Shown here: positions 20,917 through 33,313 of the stretch, in pieces
Layout of the letters: each line of letters opens with the position of its first letter
How positions within the stretch are numbered: position 1 is the first letter of the stretch
Assembly: GCA_030686995.1 (NCBI GenBank)
Contig: CM060696.1
Location: forward strand, 7,298,487 to 7,362,486
Source of the DNA: Artemisia argyi
Lineage: Eukaryota > Streptophyta > Magnoliopsida > Asterales > Asteraceae
Direction: 5' to 3'
DNA: 64,000 bases
Position numbers and translations under genes: made by a program
The notes under the pieces: model-generated
Databases searched by the model: none
Seen by the model: the letters and a program-made list of their open reading frames with translations, nothing else
Told to the model about the DNA's origin: nothing

Positions 20917-23900
20917 TAGATTGGATTCGTCCCGGAATCCAAAGTTGAATCGGTGCTCGGGGTTGTCTCATCAAATAGTTGTGGGTATTTGGCACGCATT
21001 TGATCCTCGCGCTCCCATGTGTACTCGGGTCCTCTCTTAGAGTTCCATCTGACCTTAACAATGAGAATGCGACTATGCTTAAGTCGTTTGACCTCCCTAT
21101 CCAATATCTCAACGGGTTCCTCAATAAAGTTCAACTTATCATCGATTCTGATCTCTTTCAGTGGTATCACAAGTGTTTCGTCCGATAAACACTTTTTCAA
21201 ATTTGACACGTGGAAGGTGTTGTGTACTCTACTGAGTTCCTCAGGTAGTTCCAATTTGTATGCCACAGGACCGATCCTTTCAATGATCTCGAAGGGTCCA
21301 ACGTATCTTGGGTTTAACTTTCCACGTTTTCCAAACCTAATCATTCCTTTCCAAGGTGATACCTTAAGCATGACCTTGTCTCCAACTTGAAACTCTATTG
21401 GTTTCCTTCGCACATCGACATAACTCTTTTGCCGATCCCTAGCGGCTTGTAATCGTTGCTTAATTTTCACTATTTTCTCAGTGGTTTCAAGTATCAACTC
21501 GGGACCTGAGAGTTGTACATCTCCAATCTCAGCCCAACAAACTGGTGATCTACACTTTCTTCCATAAAGTGCTTCAAATGGTGCAGCCTTAATGCTAGTG
21601 TGATAACTGTTGTTATATGAAAACTCTGCTAACGGTAGGTGTTTATCCCAGCCTTTTCCAAAATCAATCACACACGCCCTAAGCATGTCTTCTAGGGTTT
21701 GTATAGTCCTTTCACTCTGACCATCAGTCTGTGGATGGTAAGCTGTACTCATATCTAACTTAGTTCCCAAGGCTTTCTGTAAAGATCGCCAAAAGTTAGA
21801 TGTGAAACGGCTGTCTCGGTCGGAGATAATAGAAATCGGCACTCCATGCCGGGAGACTATCTCCTTAAGGTACAAACGTGCAAGAACATCCATATCATCA
21901 GTCTCTTTGATCGGTAAGAAGTGCGCTGACTTCGTGAGACGATCAACAATAACCCAAATTGTGTCCAACCCACTCGATGTCTTGGGTAATTTTGTAATGA
22001 AATCCATTGTAATCCTTTCCCATTTCCACATTGGTAGCTCGGGTTGAACCAAAAGACCGGATGGTTTTTGATGTTCAGCCTTTACTCTTGAGCAGGTCAA
22101 ACACTTACCGACATACTCTGCAATGTCAGCTTTCATGTTTGGCCACCAATACAACTTCTTTAGATCTTGATACATCTTGTCTGAACCAGGATGAATGGAA
22201 TATTTAGACTTATGAGACTCGTGCATGATGAGATCTCGTATTCCTCCATACAATGGAATCCAACTTCTGTCCTTGAAACACAGCCTTCCATCTGGTTTCT
22301 TGACAAATCCATTCGTGCTTTCGGGCATACCGTAAATTTTCTCATGTGGTCTATTCTCTTCCTTAAGAGCCTCAGCTTGAACTTCAAGAATTTGAGACGG
22401 AAGTGGTGATCTAATTGTCATACCCAATGACCTAACTCTGAGGGGTCTAAGTCGTTCCTTTCGACTCAAGGCATCTGCTACAACGTTTGCCTTCCCCGGG
22501 TGATAGCGAATCTCACAATCATAGTCACTTAGCAACTCTAGCCATCGACGTTGCCTCATGTTCAACTCCTTTTGATCTAAAATGTGCTGAAGACTCTTGT
22601 GATCAGTGAAAACCGTACATTTGGTTCCATATAGGTAGTGTCTCCAGATTTTCAGAGCGAATACCACCGCTCCTAATTCTAGATCATGAGTAGTGTAGTT
22701 CTCTTCGTGGGGTTTAAGTTGTCTAGAAGCGTAAGCAATTACTTTGAGTCTTTGCATCAATACGGCACCCAAACCTTGGATCGATGCATCACAATATACC
22801 ACGAAGTCCTCACTTCCTTCGGGTAGTGCTAATATCGGTGCTTCACAAAGCTTCTGCTTCAAAAACTGAAATGCTGATTCTTGCTCATCTCCCCATTCAA
22901 ACTTCTTCTTCTTCTGTGTTAACTCGGTCAAAGGTTTAGCAATCCTTGAAAAACCTTCAATAAATCTCCGATAGTATCCGGCAAGACCTAAAAATTGGCG
23001 TATCTCAGTAGGACTCGTAGGTGACGCCCAATTTTTAACAGCTTCGATCTTGGCGGGATCAACATGAATACCCTTACTGTCGATAACATGCCCGAGAAAT
23101 TGTACCTTCTCAATCCAAAAATCACACTTGGAAAATTTGGCGTATAATTTCTCTTCTCTGAGCAGTGTTAGTATAGCCTTTAAGTGTTCTGCGTGCTCTT
23201 CCTTACTACGTGAGTAAATAAGGATATCATCGATAAATACAATCACAAACTTATCTAAATAGGGTTTGCACACTCGGTTCATTAAGTCCATCAATACAGC
23301 GGGTGCATTTGTTAGACCGAATGGCATTACTTGGAATTCGTAGTGACCGTACCTTGTCCTGAAAGCTGTCTTAGGGATGTCTTCTTCCCTAACTCTCAGT
23401 TGGTGATAACCCGATCTCAAATCAATCTTCGAGTAGACACTCGATCCTTGCAGTTGATCAAACAAATCATCAATCCTTGGCAACGGATATCGATTCTTAA
23501 TCGTCAGTTTGTTCAACTCACGATAATCGATACACATCCTGAAGGTTCCATCCTTCTTCTTTACGAACAACACCGGGGCTCCCCACGGTGATGAACTAGG
23601 GCGAATAAATCCTTTATCCGACAATTCCTCCAATTGTCCAGATAACTCCTTCATTTCCGACGGTGCAAGTATATAGGGTGCTCGTGCTACGGGTGCGGCT
23701 CCTGGCATCAAGTCAATTTGAAATTCCACTTGACGAGTCGGCGGAAGGCCAGGCAAGTCCTCGGGGAAAACTTCTGGAAAGTTCCTGACTACTGGCACAT
23801 CCTCGAGTCGCTTCTCTTCCGACTTCTTCTCGGTGACTTGAGCCAAAAAGACTTGACATCCTCGTTCGATGTACTTCACAACCTTGACGCAAGAAATGAC

Positions 23901-25472
23901 GCTCAAATGTGTCTTACTTCGCTCTCCGCGAACAACCAGGGTTTCGTTATTCAGTGGGATGTGAACGACCTTTTCGTCACAAATAATCTTAGCGCGGTTC
24001 TCGGATAACCAATCCATTCCTACAACGACGTCGAAACTACCGAGTCTAATAGGCATAAGGTCAATGGCAAATGGGGTGTCTAATAGTTGTAGGGTGCAAC
24101 CTCGGAGTATAGTGTTAGTGCTCACTAGCTTTCCATCGGCTAGTTCAATCTCATATGTGGTGTCTAGTTGGGTGGGTGTAATATTAAGCAGGGGTGCAAG
24201 TGAAATAGATACGAAACCTTGATCGGCTCCGGAATCAAATAAAACTTTAACGAGGCGGTTGTTTAGAAAGAACGTACCAGTGACTACGTTCGGATCCTGT
24301 TGGACATTTCCATCTCCCAGCACGTATGCTCTCCCACGTGCATTGTTATCCTTATTAGGGCACTGTCGCCTGTAGTGTCCTTTCTCTCCACAAGCATGGC
24401 ATACCACAGCCACGGGTTGCAAGTTAGCTCCTGTCGCCTTGCAATCTTGTGTCTTATGTCCAACCCTTGAACACTTCCCGCACTTAGCATAGCAGGGTCC
24501 ATTGTGATGCATCTTACACTTGTCACAGAATGGAAGGGGTCCAGCATACCTAGCATCCTTAACTGGTGCAGCGACATAAGCTCTGACAGCTTCCTGTCGT
24601 CGGTTCTGTTGGTTGTGGTGGGTGTTTCTGTCATGGTGGTAGTTACGGTTGGGGTTTCGGTTGTTGTTGTTGCTGCTGTTGTTATTGTTGTGATTGTTGT
24701 TGTTGTTGTTGTTTGTCCTTCTATCATCAAACTTCCTTTTGTGATCGTTGTTTCCCTGAGCAGAGTTACGCTTAATCTCCCGGTCTAGCAGTCTTTGGGC
24801 AATGGACATTGCTTCATCCAAAGATTGAGGCTTAGACGAGGTGACGTTTCCCTCAATGCTCCTGGGTAATCCTTCAATGTACCTTTCCAACAACTTTTCC
24901 AAATCGGGAACCTTAGAAGGGCAAAGTGTAGCAAGTTCCTGAAATCTCCTGTCGTAAGCCCTGAGATCATTCCCCTTCACAACCAACGTGTGAAACTCAT
25001 CTTCTAACTTCTTGATCTCACCTCTAGGGCAGAACTTCTTCAACATCTTCTCCTTAAAATCAGCCCAGGAAATCTGATAGGCCTCCTCTACACCTATCTT
25101 CTGAGCAGTTGCATTCCACCAAGACAACGCGTCTTCCAACAATGTTCCAGTAGCAAACGAGACTCGGCTTTCCGCGGCACAACCGCTCCTCACAAATACA
25201 GTCTCAGTTCGCTCAAACCATCGAGCAAGCTCTGTTACTCCTTCAGTTCCTTTGAAGTGAGATGGTTTACAAGCAATGAAGTCCTTATAGGTGCACTTCC
25301 GAGTCGCAGCAGACTCGCTCTCAGCAGTGGCTCGGTTATTGCTACTAGTTCGTGCCATTGCAGCAGCTTGCTCTTCTAAAGCTGCAGCAACACTGTCGGC
25401 AACCAACTTTCTTATAGCAGCTTGGGTCATAGCGGGTGACGAGGTAGCAGTAGTGGTTTTCCTTGGGGCCAT
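20916..25472 (-). CDS. Ty3/Gypsy gag-pol polyprotein (intact)
   Basis: Starts at the ATG of MAPRKTTT (25470-25472), the first start followed by a gag-like sequence, and runs about 1518 codons without a stop. In order: capsid (WFERTETVF to [10 protein letters not shown], residues about 90-220), an Asn-rich linker, two CCHC knuckles ([14 protein letters not shown] and [14 protein letters not shown], about 330 and 360), aspartic protease (LFDSGADQG, about 410), reverse transcriptase with FIDD (about 745), RNase H ([10 protein letters not shown]), integrase with an HHCC finger (from about 1094) and DDE motifs, a GPY/F-like module and a chromodomain-like tail ([16 protein letters not shown], about 1460-1518). 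Such proteins package, reverse-transcribe and integrate the element; the chromodomain guides integration to marked chromatin. All key catalytic residues I can check are present, so it may be functional. Confidence 0.96.
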   Translation of the reverse strand: MAPRKTTTATSSPAMTQAAIRKLVADSVAAALEEQAAAMARTSSNNRATAESESAATRKCTYKDFIACKPSHFKGTEGVTELARWFERTETVFVRSGCAAESRVSFATGTLLEDALSWWNATAQKIGVEEAYQISWADFKEKMLKKFCPRGEIKKLEDEFHTLVVKGNDLRAYDRRFQELATLCPSKVPDLEKLLERYIEGLPRSIEGNVTSSKPQSLDEAMSIAQRLLDREIKRNSAQGNNDHKRKFDDRRTNNNNNNNHNNNNSSNNNNRNPNRNYHHDRNTHHNQQNRRQEAVRAYVAAPVKDARYAGPLPFCDKCKMHHNGPCYAKCGKCSRVGHKTQDCKATGANLQPVAVVCHACGEKGHYRRQCPNKDNNARGRAYVLGDGNVQQDPNVVTGTFFLNNRLVKVLFDSGADQGFVSISLAPLLNITPTQLDTTYEIELADGKLVSTNTILRGCTLQLLDTPFAIDLMPIRLGSFDVVVGMDWLSENRAKIICDEKVVHIPLNNETLVVRGERSKTHLSVISCVKVVKYIERGCQVFLAQVTEKKSEEKRLEDVPVVRNFPEVFPEDLPGLPPTRQVEFQIDLMPGAAPVARAPYILAPSEMKELSGQLEELSDKGFIRPSSSPWGAPVLFVKKKDGTFRMCIDYRELNKLTIKNRYPLPRIDDLFDQLQGSSVYSKIDLRSGYHQLRVREEDIPKTAFRTRYGHYEFQVMPFGLTNAPAVLMDLMNRVCKPYLDKFVIVFIDDILIYSRSKEEHAEHLKAILTLLREEKLYAKFSKCDFWIEKVQFLGHVIDSKGIHVDPAKIEAVKNWASPTSPTEIRQFLGLAGYYRRFIEGFSRIAKPLTELTQKKKKFEWGDEQESAFQFLKQKLCEAPILALPEGSEDFVVYCDASIQGLGAVLMQRLKVIAYASRQLKPHEENYTTHDLELGAVVFALKIWRHYLYGTKCTVFTDHKSLQHILDQKELNMRQRRWLELLSDYDCEIRYHPGKANVVADALSRKERLRPLRVRSLGMTIRSPLPSQILEVQAEALKEENRPHEKIYGMPESTNGFVKKPDGRLCFKDRSWIPLYGGIRDLIMHESHKSKYSIHPGSDKMYQDLKKLYWWPNMKADIAEYVGKCLTCSRVKAEHQKPSGLLVQPELPMWKWERITMDFITKLPKTSSGLDTIWVIVDRLTKSAHFLPIKETDDMDVLARLYLKEIVSRHGVPISIISDRDSRFTSNFWRSLQKALGTKLDMSTAYHPQTDGQSERTIQTLEDMLRACVIDFGKGWDKHLPLAEFSYNNSYHTSIKAAPFEALYGRKCRSPVCWAEIGDVQLSGPELILETTEKIVKIKQRLQAARDRQKSYVDVRRKPIEFQVGDKVMLKVSPWKGMIRFGKRGKLNPRYVGPFEIIERIGPVAYKLELPEELSRVHNTFHVSNLKKCLSDETLVIPLKEIRIDDKLNFIEEPVEILDREVKRLKHSRILIVKVRWNSKRGPEYTWEREDQMRAKYPQLFDETTPSTDSTLDSGTNPI

Positions 25473-25572
25473 AATTCTATAAAATCGTAAGTGCATAAGT
25501 ACAAATCCAAACATCCATAACAAGAGAAATAGTGTATCCAACTCATAATAGTCGAGATCATCACAAAGCACA

Positions 25573-25867
25573 TATCACAACCACACCATAAATACATACA
25601 TCAACATAACCATATCATTCATAAATAAACATCACGACATGTAACAACACACATGGAAATTATAATGAATCTCAATATGGGAGCATAATAAAAAGAAAGA
25701 CAGACAACTAGAACATCATAAATCAATATCAATACGTTACAATCGTAACCAACATAAAGTTTTAATAATTTTTGGAATTCATTGTTACAAAACAATAAGT
25801 TACAACAATTATTAATGCCACAGGCGGCAAGTTAAGATGTCTCTGTAACTAATGACATGTCATAGAT
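25573..25867. other. spacer between the extra ORF and gag-pol
   Basis: AT-rich and non-coding on the minus strand apart from the upstream extension of the gag-pol frame. It is leader sequence for gag-pol. Confidence 0.5.
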
Positions 25868-27340
25868 CTATGAAGGTCCAGGTGCGCCTCCTGATCTCCT
25901 CTCTAGCTCTCTGATCATCCGGATCATCTCCAACATCTCCATATCTCTGGATCTCTCACGGGCCTGAATCTCCTCAATAGTAGTCGAAAGTGCATGGATG
26001 GTAGAACTAGATGCAGCTAACTCCTGTGCCTGATGCTCCATCATCTCCTGTGTAATGGCTGCAATCGCTCTCAAATCATCAATCTCGTGCCTCTGAACAT
26101 CTAATCGGTGACCAAACTCAGTGATGGTAGCCTGTGCCTCCTCGATCTCTGTCCCCATCATCTCAAATACCATCTCTAAAGCTGTCCTATGTACTACGAG
26201 GTTTGTGACCTCCTCCTGCATACACTCTATCCTCTCCAAGGATATATCCTCGATAACACTTAACAGCTCATCAAGTCGACTCTCGTGTCTAACCAATCTA
26301 GCAGCCAAAAGAGGGATAGTATGGTGTATCGGCTCTCCTGTGACCGGTAACACCGCTGAAGAGCCATCTCCAAGCTCAGCAGCCCTAGGTGATCCCTCAA
26401 CTAATCTCCATCTACGTATGTAGTCTAACAAAAATGACCATCGACGAGCATCAACCAATCTATGAATACCAGGTGAGGTGGGTGTCTCGGTGGGAGCAGG
26501 TGATGGTATAGGTGATGTAGCAGGTGATGGAATCGGTACAGTAGTAGTCTGTGAGTAGAAAACTGTAGGTGGTGGCATGGGTGGCAAGATCTCAGAAGTA
26601 GGAGGTGCGGTGTAAGTAGGCAACATGTAAGGATGTGGCTCAGGTGGGGGTGATACAGGTGATGGCGGGGGTGCTGGTGATGCCACAGGTGTCAAATCTG
26701 GCATAGAAACAGGTGGTAACACAGATATGGGTGATGGTACAGGTGTAGGTACAGGTGGTGTAACAGCAGAAGCAGGCAAAATACAGACTCGTTTCCGAGC
26801 CGTACATTTGCGGGTATAGTCTCCCTCATGGTATCGAAACAACTCGCCGAAAGGCTCAGGCTCATAGGGCTCAAGAATCCTCACTCGCTTGCTCCGACGA
26901 ATCGGTGCAGGCGGGGATGATGGTGGAACAGAAGCAGCAGTGTCAGAAGTATCGGAGTCAGAAGACTCGTCATCAGCATCTGAACCGGTGTGGTGACTAG
27001 CAGGTGGTGTAGGACGATCATCAGCAGCAAGAAACTGCTGAGATGTCAGGTACTGATCATAAAGGTACTGTCCCTGTGTCATGGGTCCACAAACAGGACG
27101 AAAGAGAGGCTGAATAGCAAAAGAATCAACGGGTGTAGAAGCAACCTCACCCTCCTCGAAGGGCTCAGTGTCAGCAGAGGGGTCTCCAGATGGAACAGGA
27201 GATGGTATAGCAGGTGATACAGGTTGGGTGTCATGGTCAGAATCATGGGTGTCATAATCAGATAAGTCAATAGTAGGGTGAGTGGATGATGCTGGTACGA
27301 CGTCGTCACTGTCGGACAGAATAATAACCGGGGGCGACAT
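25868..27340 (-). CDS. extra ORF upstream of gag (Pro-rich, coiled-coil protein of unknown function)
   Basis: Begins at ATG 27338-27340 in a good context (ACCATGTCG) and gives about 490 residues. Residues 1-150 are rich in Ser, Asp, Glu and Pro (PPVIILSDSDD...). A basic patch (RRSKRVRILEPYEPEP) follows, then roughly 100 residues of Pro/Thr/Ser repeats, then a long amphipathic region likely to form a coiled coil (about 345-475, for example ESRLDELLSVIEDISLERIE). No protease, zinc knuckle or membrane segment is visible. It lies between the primer site and gag on the coding strand, so it would be the first ORF of the genomic RNA. An upstream ORF1 is known in Ogre/Tat elements; I am not aware of an established function for one in a chromovirus. 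It is open throughout, which suggests selection or youth. Confidence 0.75.
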   Translation of the reverse strand: MSPPVIILSDSDDVVPASSTHPTIDLSDYDTHDSDHDTQPVSPAIPSPVPSGDPSADTEPFEEGEVASTPVDSFAIQPLFRPVCGPMTQGQYLYDQYLTSQQFLAADDRPTPPASHHTGSDADDESSDSDTSDTAASVPPSSPPAPIRRSKRVRILEPYEPEPFGELFRYHEGDYTRKCTARKRVCILPASAVTPPVPTPVPSPISVLPPVSMPDLTPVASPAPPPSPVSPPPEPHPYMLPTYTAPPTSEILPPMPPPTVFYSQTTTVPIPSPATSPIPSPAPTETPTSPGIHRLVDARRWSFLLDYIRRWRLVEGSPRAAELGDGSSAVLPVTGEPIHHTIPLLAARLVRHESRLDELLSVIEDISLERIECMQEEVTNLVVHRTALEMVFEMMGTEIEEAQATITEFGHRLDVQRHEIDDLRAIAAITQEMMEHQAQELAASSSTIHALSTTIEEIQARERSRDMEMLEMIRMIRELERRSGGAPGPS

Positions 27341-27344
27341 GGTA

Positions 27345-27345
27345 C
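27345..27345 (-). promoter_or_regulatory. possible 3' splice site before the extra ORF
   Basis: The minus strand reads TTTTTGGGATATTACAG, ending at 27345, followed four bases later by the ATG of the extra ORF. It could pair with a donor at 29559 in the 5' LTR leader. Unproven. Confidence 0.3.
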
Positions 27346-27573
27346 TGTAATATCCCAAAAATAGCAGTGATATAAGTCATTTAGTCTACATAATGCTATA
27401 TGCACAGTGATCATAGTGTCATAGTGAGCTAAATGCGATGGGTGCTAAAAATCAAACCTTAAAACATGACGTTGGCAAGCGCTGGCACGGAGGGCACTTC
27501 GGTGATAAATAGTTTGTTAAAAATTCGGTGAGGTTATAGTCCAATGTTTTGAAAAATCATTTGGTTCTCTATA

Positions 27574-27592
27574 ACCATGGCTCTGATGCCAA
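27574..27592 (-). promoter_or_regulatory. primer-binding site of the Ty3 chromovirus
   Basis: The minus strand reads TTGGCATCAGAGCCATGG two bases after the LTR. It resembles TGGTATCAGAGCC, the complement of the 3' end of initiator methionine tRNA, with one change. Confidence 0.8.
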
Positions 27593-28715
27593 TCTGTAAC
27601 ACCCCGAAATTTGATTAAGCAGCGGAAGTCTAATCGGGGTCATTACAGTTTAGTACACAGTCATACTCATAGAAAACAATTCAAAAGATTTGCAATATCA
27701 TTCCATGAAAACTCAAATATTCAGAGTTACAAACATTTTTCCAAAATGTTAATTGTTTCACAAAAGTGGTGATGAGTTTGTAAAGAATGATATAATTATT
27801 GAAATAAAAGGGAGGTCCTGTGCCCTTTTGCCAGCTCCGTGCCGCCATGCTTGCTAGTTTCCTGAGATAAACATGCTTAAAAAGTCAACACAAAGGTTGA
27901 GTGAATCCATAGTAGTTTAAATAGTAATAGTGTGAACACAAGTCAAGCATTTGAAATAAACAAGCCAAGATAGACAGGTCTTGACTAAATCGGGTGTAAT
28001 ATTGCTCCTAAGCCTCACGAAACGCAAGCCTTAACATTGATTTGACATATCTTAAAGATAATAATAATCATCTACACCACAGCGGATGTAAATGACAAGG
28101 GGCCCCCGGTGACAGGAAATGTGCCAAATTTCCATAATACCTCGAATATAGCACACCTCCTGCCAAGTGATCACCTTGACAGAGGTGGGCTGCCAACCAA
28201 TAGATCTATCAACTATATTCGCGCTCACTCGCAAGTGATTAAGGTTCGTGATATGAGGGACTTGTAGCACAGGTGTCAACTTAGGCAATATCAGGTGATA
28301 ACAGCATACAGAAAAATACTTGTGTTCGATTTATAGCATGTATCTCCCCACGGGGTTTAAAAACAATTAAAAATGTGGGACCATGAACTCACCTGAAAGG
28401 TGCGTAATCACAAGGTGCTCAAAAATGACGGTGTATTGCTATAGCTAGCAATGAAATTCCTCCGAGTTGCGACCTATAAATATTTTGTAATCGGTGTTTT
28501 AGATTCGTGTCATAAATGTCGTGTGATATACCACGTGTACGGTGATATCCGTTTCGGGTGTCTTAAAATATATCCCAAATAACTTTACGTAGTTATTTGT
28601 TACTGTTGATACGAATCGGTGTTTGATATATATTAACTTGTTATGAAAATAATATTGTTAAAAATATTTACGATTAAATATTTTTAATAAGGTTATATAT
28701 ATATTAAAGTTAAAG

Positions 28716-28718
<3 letters not shown>

Positions 28719-28797
<79 letters not shown>
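28719..28797. repeat. (AT)n microsatellite in the 5' LTR, expanded
   Basis: About 79 bp of AT repeat compared with about 19 bp at the equivalent place in the other LTR. Confidence 0.95.
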
Positions 28798-28800
<3 letters not shown>

Positions 28801-29558
28801 ATTATAAAAGTATATGAAATAAATAAATTATAAGAATAGGTCTTGTCACAATTCAACCCTTAACTTTTACAAAAATTTACACATTTTACCCTTGGTTAAA
28901 AGTAATTACAATTCCAGTCCCTTTTGTACTTTTTCCACTTTAATCCTTGATCTTTTGAAAGTTTTCATTTCCTACCCTTGATTTCAAAAAGAATTCAGTT
29001 TTGTCAAAGTTAGTTCGATAGTTTGCTATTTTGACGGTTTTAGTCCCTAACGTGGGACTTTTTGCAAAAATGGTCCTTGATGAAATTTTTGAAAACCGAA
29101 CTTTTTGTATAACGAAAATATCATTTAAATCTTGTAAAACCTTTCTAAATCAGTTTCGAAAATCTCGAATTCATCTCAAAATCCTTTCAGTTTCAAACCG
29201 AAACTTTCCTTTGTAAAATACTTGGGCTTGTTAGCCCGTTAAAAGCCCAAAAAGAGATTGTTATTGTTTATGAAACACATTCGACTAGGACTTGGTTTTT
29301 GGCTTTGTTTTCATAGTATTCGGCCGAGTATGACTTGCATGTTTGGTTATTTTGATTAAGTGTGAGTTGGTGAATTAGAGTGTCGAACAATATAGACAGG
29401 TTGTACGTATAAATAACATATGGTGAGGCCATTCCTCATGGGTGTCGAGACATGTTACATGTGTACCATAAGTGTAGCAAGTGTGACCATGGCATGTGTG
29501 TCGTGGTAATGCATGATACGAGTATAAGTAAAGAAAGAAAAGAGTGGTGATCAACTTA

Positions 29559-29559
29559 C
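29559..29559 (-). promoter_or_regulatory. possible 5' splice site in the LTR leader
   Basis: The minus strand reads GTGTT|GTAAGTTG, a strong plant donor consensus, about 240 bp downstream of the TATA box. It is preserved in the other LTR at 19493. Confidence 0.3.
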
Positions 29560-29797
29560 AACACCAAAAAAAATGGTGGTGAAGAGTTCGTGTGTACGAG
29601 GCAAATGAACAAGCAACGTGGTACTCCCTTCCCGTCTTAGTAATCCTTTATCCCAATAGCTATCCAACTCGTTCAAACCCAATCTTCTTAGCTCGTTTTC
29701 TCCTTCGTCCTCCTCGACCACAACACAACGTGAAACACTAGAGTGCTTGAAATTTGGATGTTTTTTAGTGTGTGTGAAAATTAGCATTTAATGAGAC

Positions 29798-29804
29798 TTA
29801 TATA
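29798..29804 (-). promoter_or_regulatory. TATA box of the Ty3 5' LTR
   Basis: The minus strand reads CTATATAAG. This copy would drive transcription of the element's genomic RNA. Confidence 0.6.
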
Positions 29805-30552
29805 GCGAGTTTAAGGGGTGGTTCGATGTTTCTAAGATATCAACACAAACCGAGTGGTCTTGTCAAGTTTCGACAATCTTGTCTACTATTCGAGTGTGTT
29901 GTCAAATCGTCATTAGCAAAAGAAGGAGCATTGTTGATTAGTTTAATCCTTAGCTTAGGTTGTAGGAAATAAATAAATAGAATTAGACCTTGTGTGGTAA
30001 CCATGTTGGGGGAACCATGGGACATACGAACCATAGGTCGATAACCCATCTTGGCGTATAAAGCTTTGGTCCATGGGGTTGACGGCTTGGGTGGTGACTT
30101 GAGGTTTTCCAAGGTGCAAGGTCAAAGGGGTTGTATGCATGTTGTCGAGGCAATAGGGAACCAAGAAAAGAAACAAGAGTAGTTTCAAGGGTGTATGTAG
30201 GTGTTTAGGTTTTTGTTGGCTTCGTGTAACACCAAGGAGAAATCGAAAAAAAAGAAAGAAGCAAAATGACAACCTTGTGGGCTTGAATCTGCTCGGCCCA
30301 AACGAAAAGAAAAAAAAATATAGTAAGAGTCTTGTGGGCTGTAGGAATGTTCGGCCCAAAGAAAGAAAGAAAATAAGGTCGTGTAGGCTTGGGGTGAAAT
30401 CCGGCCCAAAAATATCGGGGTATCGGTGTCGTAAAAATGTGTGAAATATATCTCCGTGTCGGTGTCGGTTTGTGAAAACCATAAACATATAAATGGTGTC
30501 GTCATTTGTATTTATATACTTATATGTATATAATAATAATAATTTGTGACAG

Positions 30553-30554
<2 letters not shown>

Positions 30555-30642
<88 letters not shown>
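30555..30642. repeat. (AT)n microsatellite in the 5' LTR
   Basis: About 88 bp of AT repeat; counterpart of 20490-20584. Confidence 0.95.
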
Positions 30643-30647
<5 letters not shown>

Positions 30648-30961
30648 AATATATATATTAGCAAAATCTCGGTGTTCAATTTGGGTGTCGGGTCGCAAGT
30701 GGAGTAACCGGTGTTAATCCTCATTGGGTGACATCCAAGAGTGGTATTCGGGTGATATCGGGTGACAATGCATAATCGGGTGTTAAACCAACGGTGTTCA
30801 AAACAATCGGGTGTCAATTAAACAGTGAACATAACAATCGGGTGTTCAAACAGACAGTGTCTTATGTAAAAATTTTAAATTAGCCCGCAAAAATGGCTTA
30901 GTTTAGAGTAACGTTTGTAATTAGCATTAATAAATGACCTAGGATTTTACGGTGTATTACA

Positions 30962-30966
30962 CTTAA
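30962..30966 (+). repeat. 5-bp target-site duplication of the nested Ty3 element, right
   Basis: CTTAA, matching 17586-17590; Copia RNase H sequence resumes here. Confidence 0.92.
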
Positions 30967-31495
30967 CTGTTTTAATCAACCCAGAAGCAACATTCTCTCT
31001 AATCAAATGAACATCAATATCAAAGCGTTTAGTTTTCTCATGCATCACTGGTTAGCAGCAATTTGAATAGCAGCTTTGTTATCACAAAATAACTCAACTG
31101 GTAACAAATTTTCTATAATACCCAAGTCCTTTATAATCTTAAAAACCCACATAACCTCACAAGTAGTAGAGGCCATATATCTATACTCTGCCTCATCTGA
31201 AGATTTAGATAGAGTAGCTTGTTTCTTACTCTTCCATGAAACCAAATTACCATTCACAAAAACACAATATCCAGATATAGACTTCACACTTAGCCCAATC
31301 AGAATCAAAATAAGCAGTAACTTTAAAGTTCTCATTATTCTTACTAAAATGCAACCCACTACCAGGTGCAAGCTTAAGATACTTTAAGACTCTTAAGCCT
31401 ACATCAAGATGAGACTGCAATGGACTATGCATATGCTGACTTAAACAATGCACATCATATGAAATATCAGGTCTTGTCATAGTAAGATATATCAA
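30967..31495 (-). pseudogene. Copia RT end and RNase H, broken
   Basis: The minus strand carries YLTMTRPDISYDVHCLSQ (RT/RNase H connection), a shift near 31270, WKSKKQATLSKSSDEAEYR (RNase H), and another shift near 31045 before the segment that continues at 17590 across the Ty3 insertion. At least two frameshifts, so not functional. Confidence 0.85.
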
Positions 31496-32337
31496 TTTGC
31501 AACAATTTTTTGATAATTTGTGACATTTTTTAAATACTTATAATCATCAGATTCCTTATGATTCAAGACAATATTCTCAGGCAATGGAGTTAACACAAGT
31601 CTACAAGCAAGCAAACCATAATACTTTAACAGCTCAAGACAATATTTTCTTTTGTTTAAACATAAACCTTTATTAGTTTTTAACACTTCAATCCCAAGAA
31701 AATATTTCAACTCCCCCAAGTCTTTAATTTTCAACTTGTTCCTAAGAAAAGTCTTAAAATTCTCAATTTCATTTTCACTGTTGCCAGTGATCACAAGATC
31801 ATCCACATAAAAAAGTAAGTACACAACAGTACTACCTTTAGCCTTAACAAAGAGAGAATGATCATTTTTAGACTGTTCAAACCCAGCTTCAAGCAATGCC
31901 TCGGACAATTTAAGATTCCATTGTCTTGGAGCTTGTTTTAAGCCATAAAGAGATTTTTTCAACTTACAAACCTTTTTACTGCCTTCTTTAAAGTAGCCAG
32001 GAGGTGATAGCATATATACTTCTTCTTTCAAATCTCCATATAAAAAAGCATTAATAATATCCATTTGAAAATTTTTCCAATCTCTTTGAACAGCAACACT
32101 AAGTAAACACCGAACAGTTCCTATTTTTACCACATGACTAAATGTTTCATCATAATCAAAACCTTCCTTTTGATTGAAACCTTTAGCCACAAGTCTAGCT
32201 TTATACCTTTCTATTTCACCATCCGACTTATACTTAATTTTCAAAACCCATTTAGAACCTATGGGAATTCTACCATCAGGAAGATCAACTTCCTCCCAAG
32301 TATCATTCTCATATAAGGCATATATCTCTTCATTCAT
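31492..32337 (-). pseudogene. Copia reverse transcriptase
   Basis: Open for about 281 codons: the NDTWEEVDLPDGR start typical of Copia RT, IERYKARLVAKGFNQKEG, and the catalytic LLFYVDDLVITG. It ends in a frameshift at about 31492. In an intact element RT copies the RNA genome in the particle; here the frame is not connected to a complete polyprotein. Confidence 0.88.
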
Positions 32338-32346
32338 AGCATTTCT

Positions 32347-33228
32347 CTAGTTAACACCTTTTGAAGCTTCTTCATAAGAAGTAGGTTCAAAAGACTTATT
32401 CAAATTAGCAACAAAACAACAATTCTCGGCACTTAACTTAGTATGATTAGCATATTTATTTAGACCATACCTAACCTTAGAATCAAGCACATAATCATTT
32501 AATCTAGCAGGTAATTTAGAAGATCTACTAAATCTTCTCTGACTAGTAGTTCCTTCCTTAGTTTGACTTTGAGAACCATTTTGAAAACTATTTTGAAAAC
32601 TAGGCACATCTGTTTTAGGAACTGCATTTCCTTCAAAATTATTATTTTCATCTAAAGGAGTTGCAGTATCATATTCAACTGATTGTTGTAGATCAACAGA
32701 TTGAAAAATCTGTTTTAAATGATCAACATGACCATGATCCTCTACCCTATCAAACTGACAAGAACCACCTTCTCTACTAACAAATGCTACTTCCTCTCTT
32801 ACTTCATTTAAAATTTCATCATTGGGAAAGGGACTAGGAGTTCTGGTTTTTGACTGAAAATTATCAAAGAAATTCAAACTATTAATTTCAAGATTAGATT
32901 CAAAAAGATCATTTTGTTTCATTTTATACAGAAAAATAGTCTCATAAAATTTAACATCTCTGGAATATAAAATAGATCTATTTTCCAAACTTAACAACTC
33001 ATAAGCCTTTTTTCCACTAGCATAACCAAGTAAAACACACTTTTCAAAAAACTTATCAGATTCTTTTAATATAGTAGCATAACAAAGACACCCAAAAATC
33101 CTAAGATGTGCCAGACTAGGTTCTCTACCATACACCACAGAAAAAGGAGATTTACCATTTAAAACAGAGGAAGGCAACCTATTTATCAAATAAGTAGCAG
33201 TTAAAACACAATCAGGCCAAAAAAACAA
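32347..33228 (-). pseudogene. Copia integrase C-terminal part and linker
   Basis: Encodes the end of the integrase core (LTATYLINRLPSSVLNGKSP, YGREPSLAHLRIFGCLCYA) and the variable linker to RT. A stop separates it from RT near 32346. On the other side a C-run (33236-33251) interrupts the link to the rest of integrase. Confidence 0.87.
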
Positions 33229-33235
33229 GTGGAAT

Positions 33236-33251
33236 CCCCCCCCCCCCCCCC
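33236..33251 (+). repeat. poly-C run in the Copia integrase
   Basis: About 16 C in a row inside what should be integrase coding sequence; it disrupts the frame. Confidence 0.9.
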
Positions 33252-33313
33252 TAAAACATAAGGCTTCTAGCTACATTAAGTAGATGCCTATATTTCCTTT
33301 CAGCAACCCCATT

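Larger units (their letters stand above)
27595..30961 (-). mobile_element. Ty3 chromovirus 5' LTR
   Basis: Nearly identical to 17591-20904. An AT microsatellite at 28719-28797 is far longer than its counterpart at 18713-18731, while 30555-30642 is slightly shorter than 20490-20584. On the minus strand the LTR starts TGTAATACACCG and ends GGGGTGTTACA. Confidence 0.94.

Noticed and set aside
24504..24788. Val-rich ORF antisense to gag
   Set aside because: Complement of the Asn-rich gag linker; no independent support.
26121..26423. 100-codon plus-strand ORF opposite the extra ORF of the chromovirus
   Set aside because: Shadow of a low-stop minus-strand coding region.
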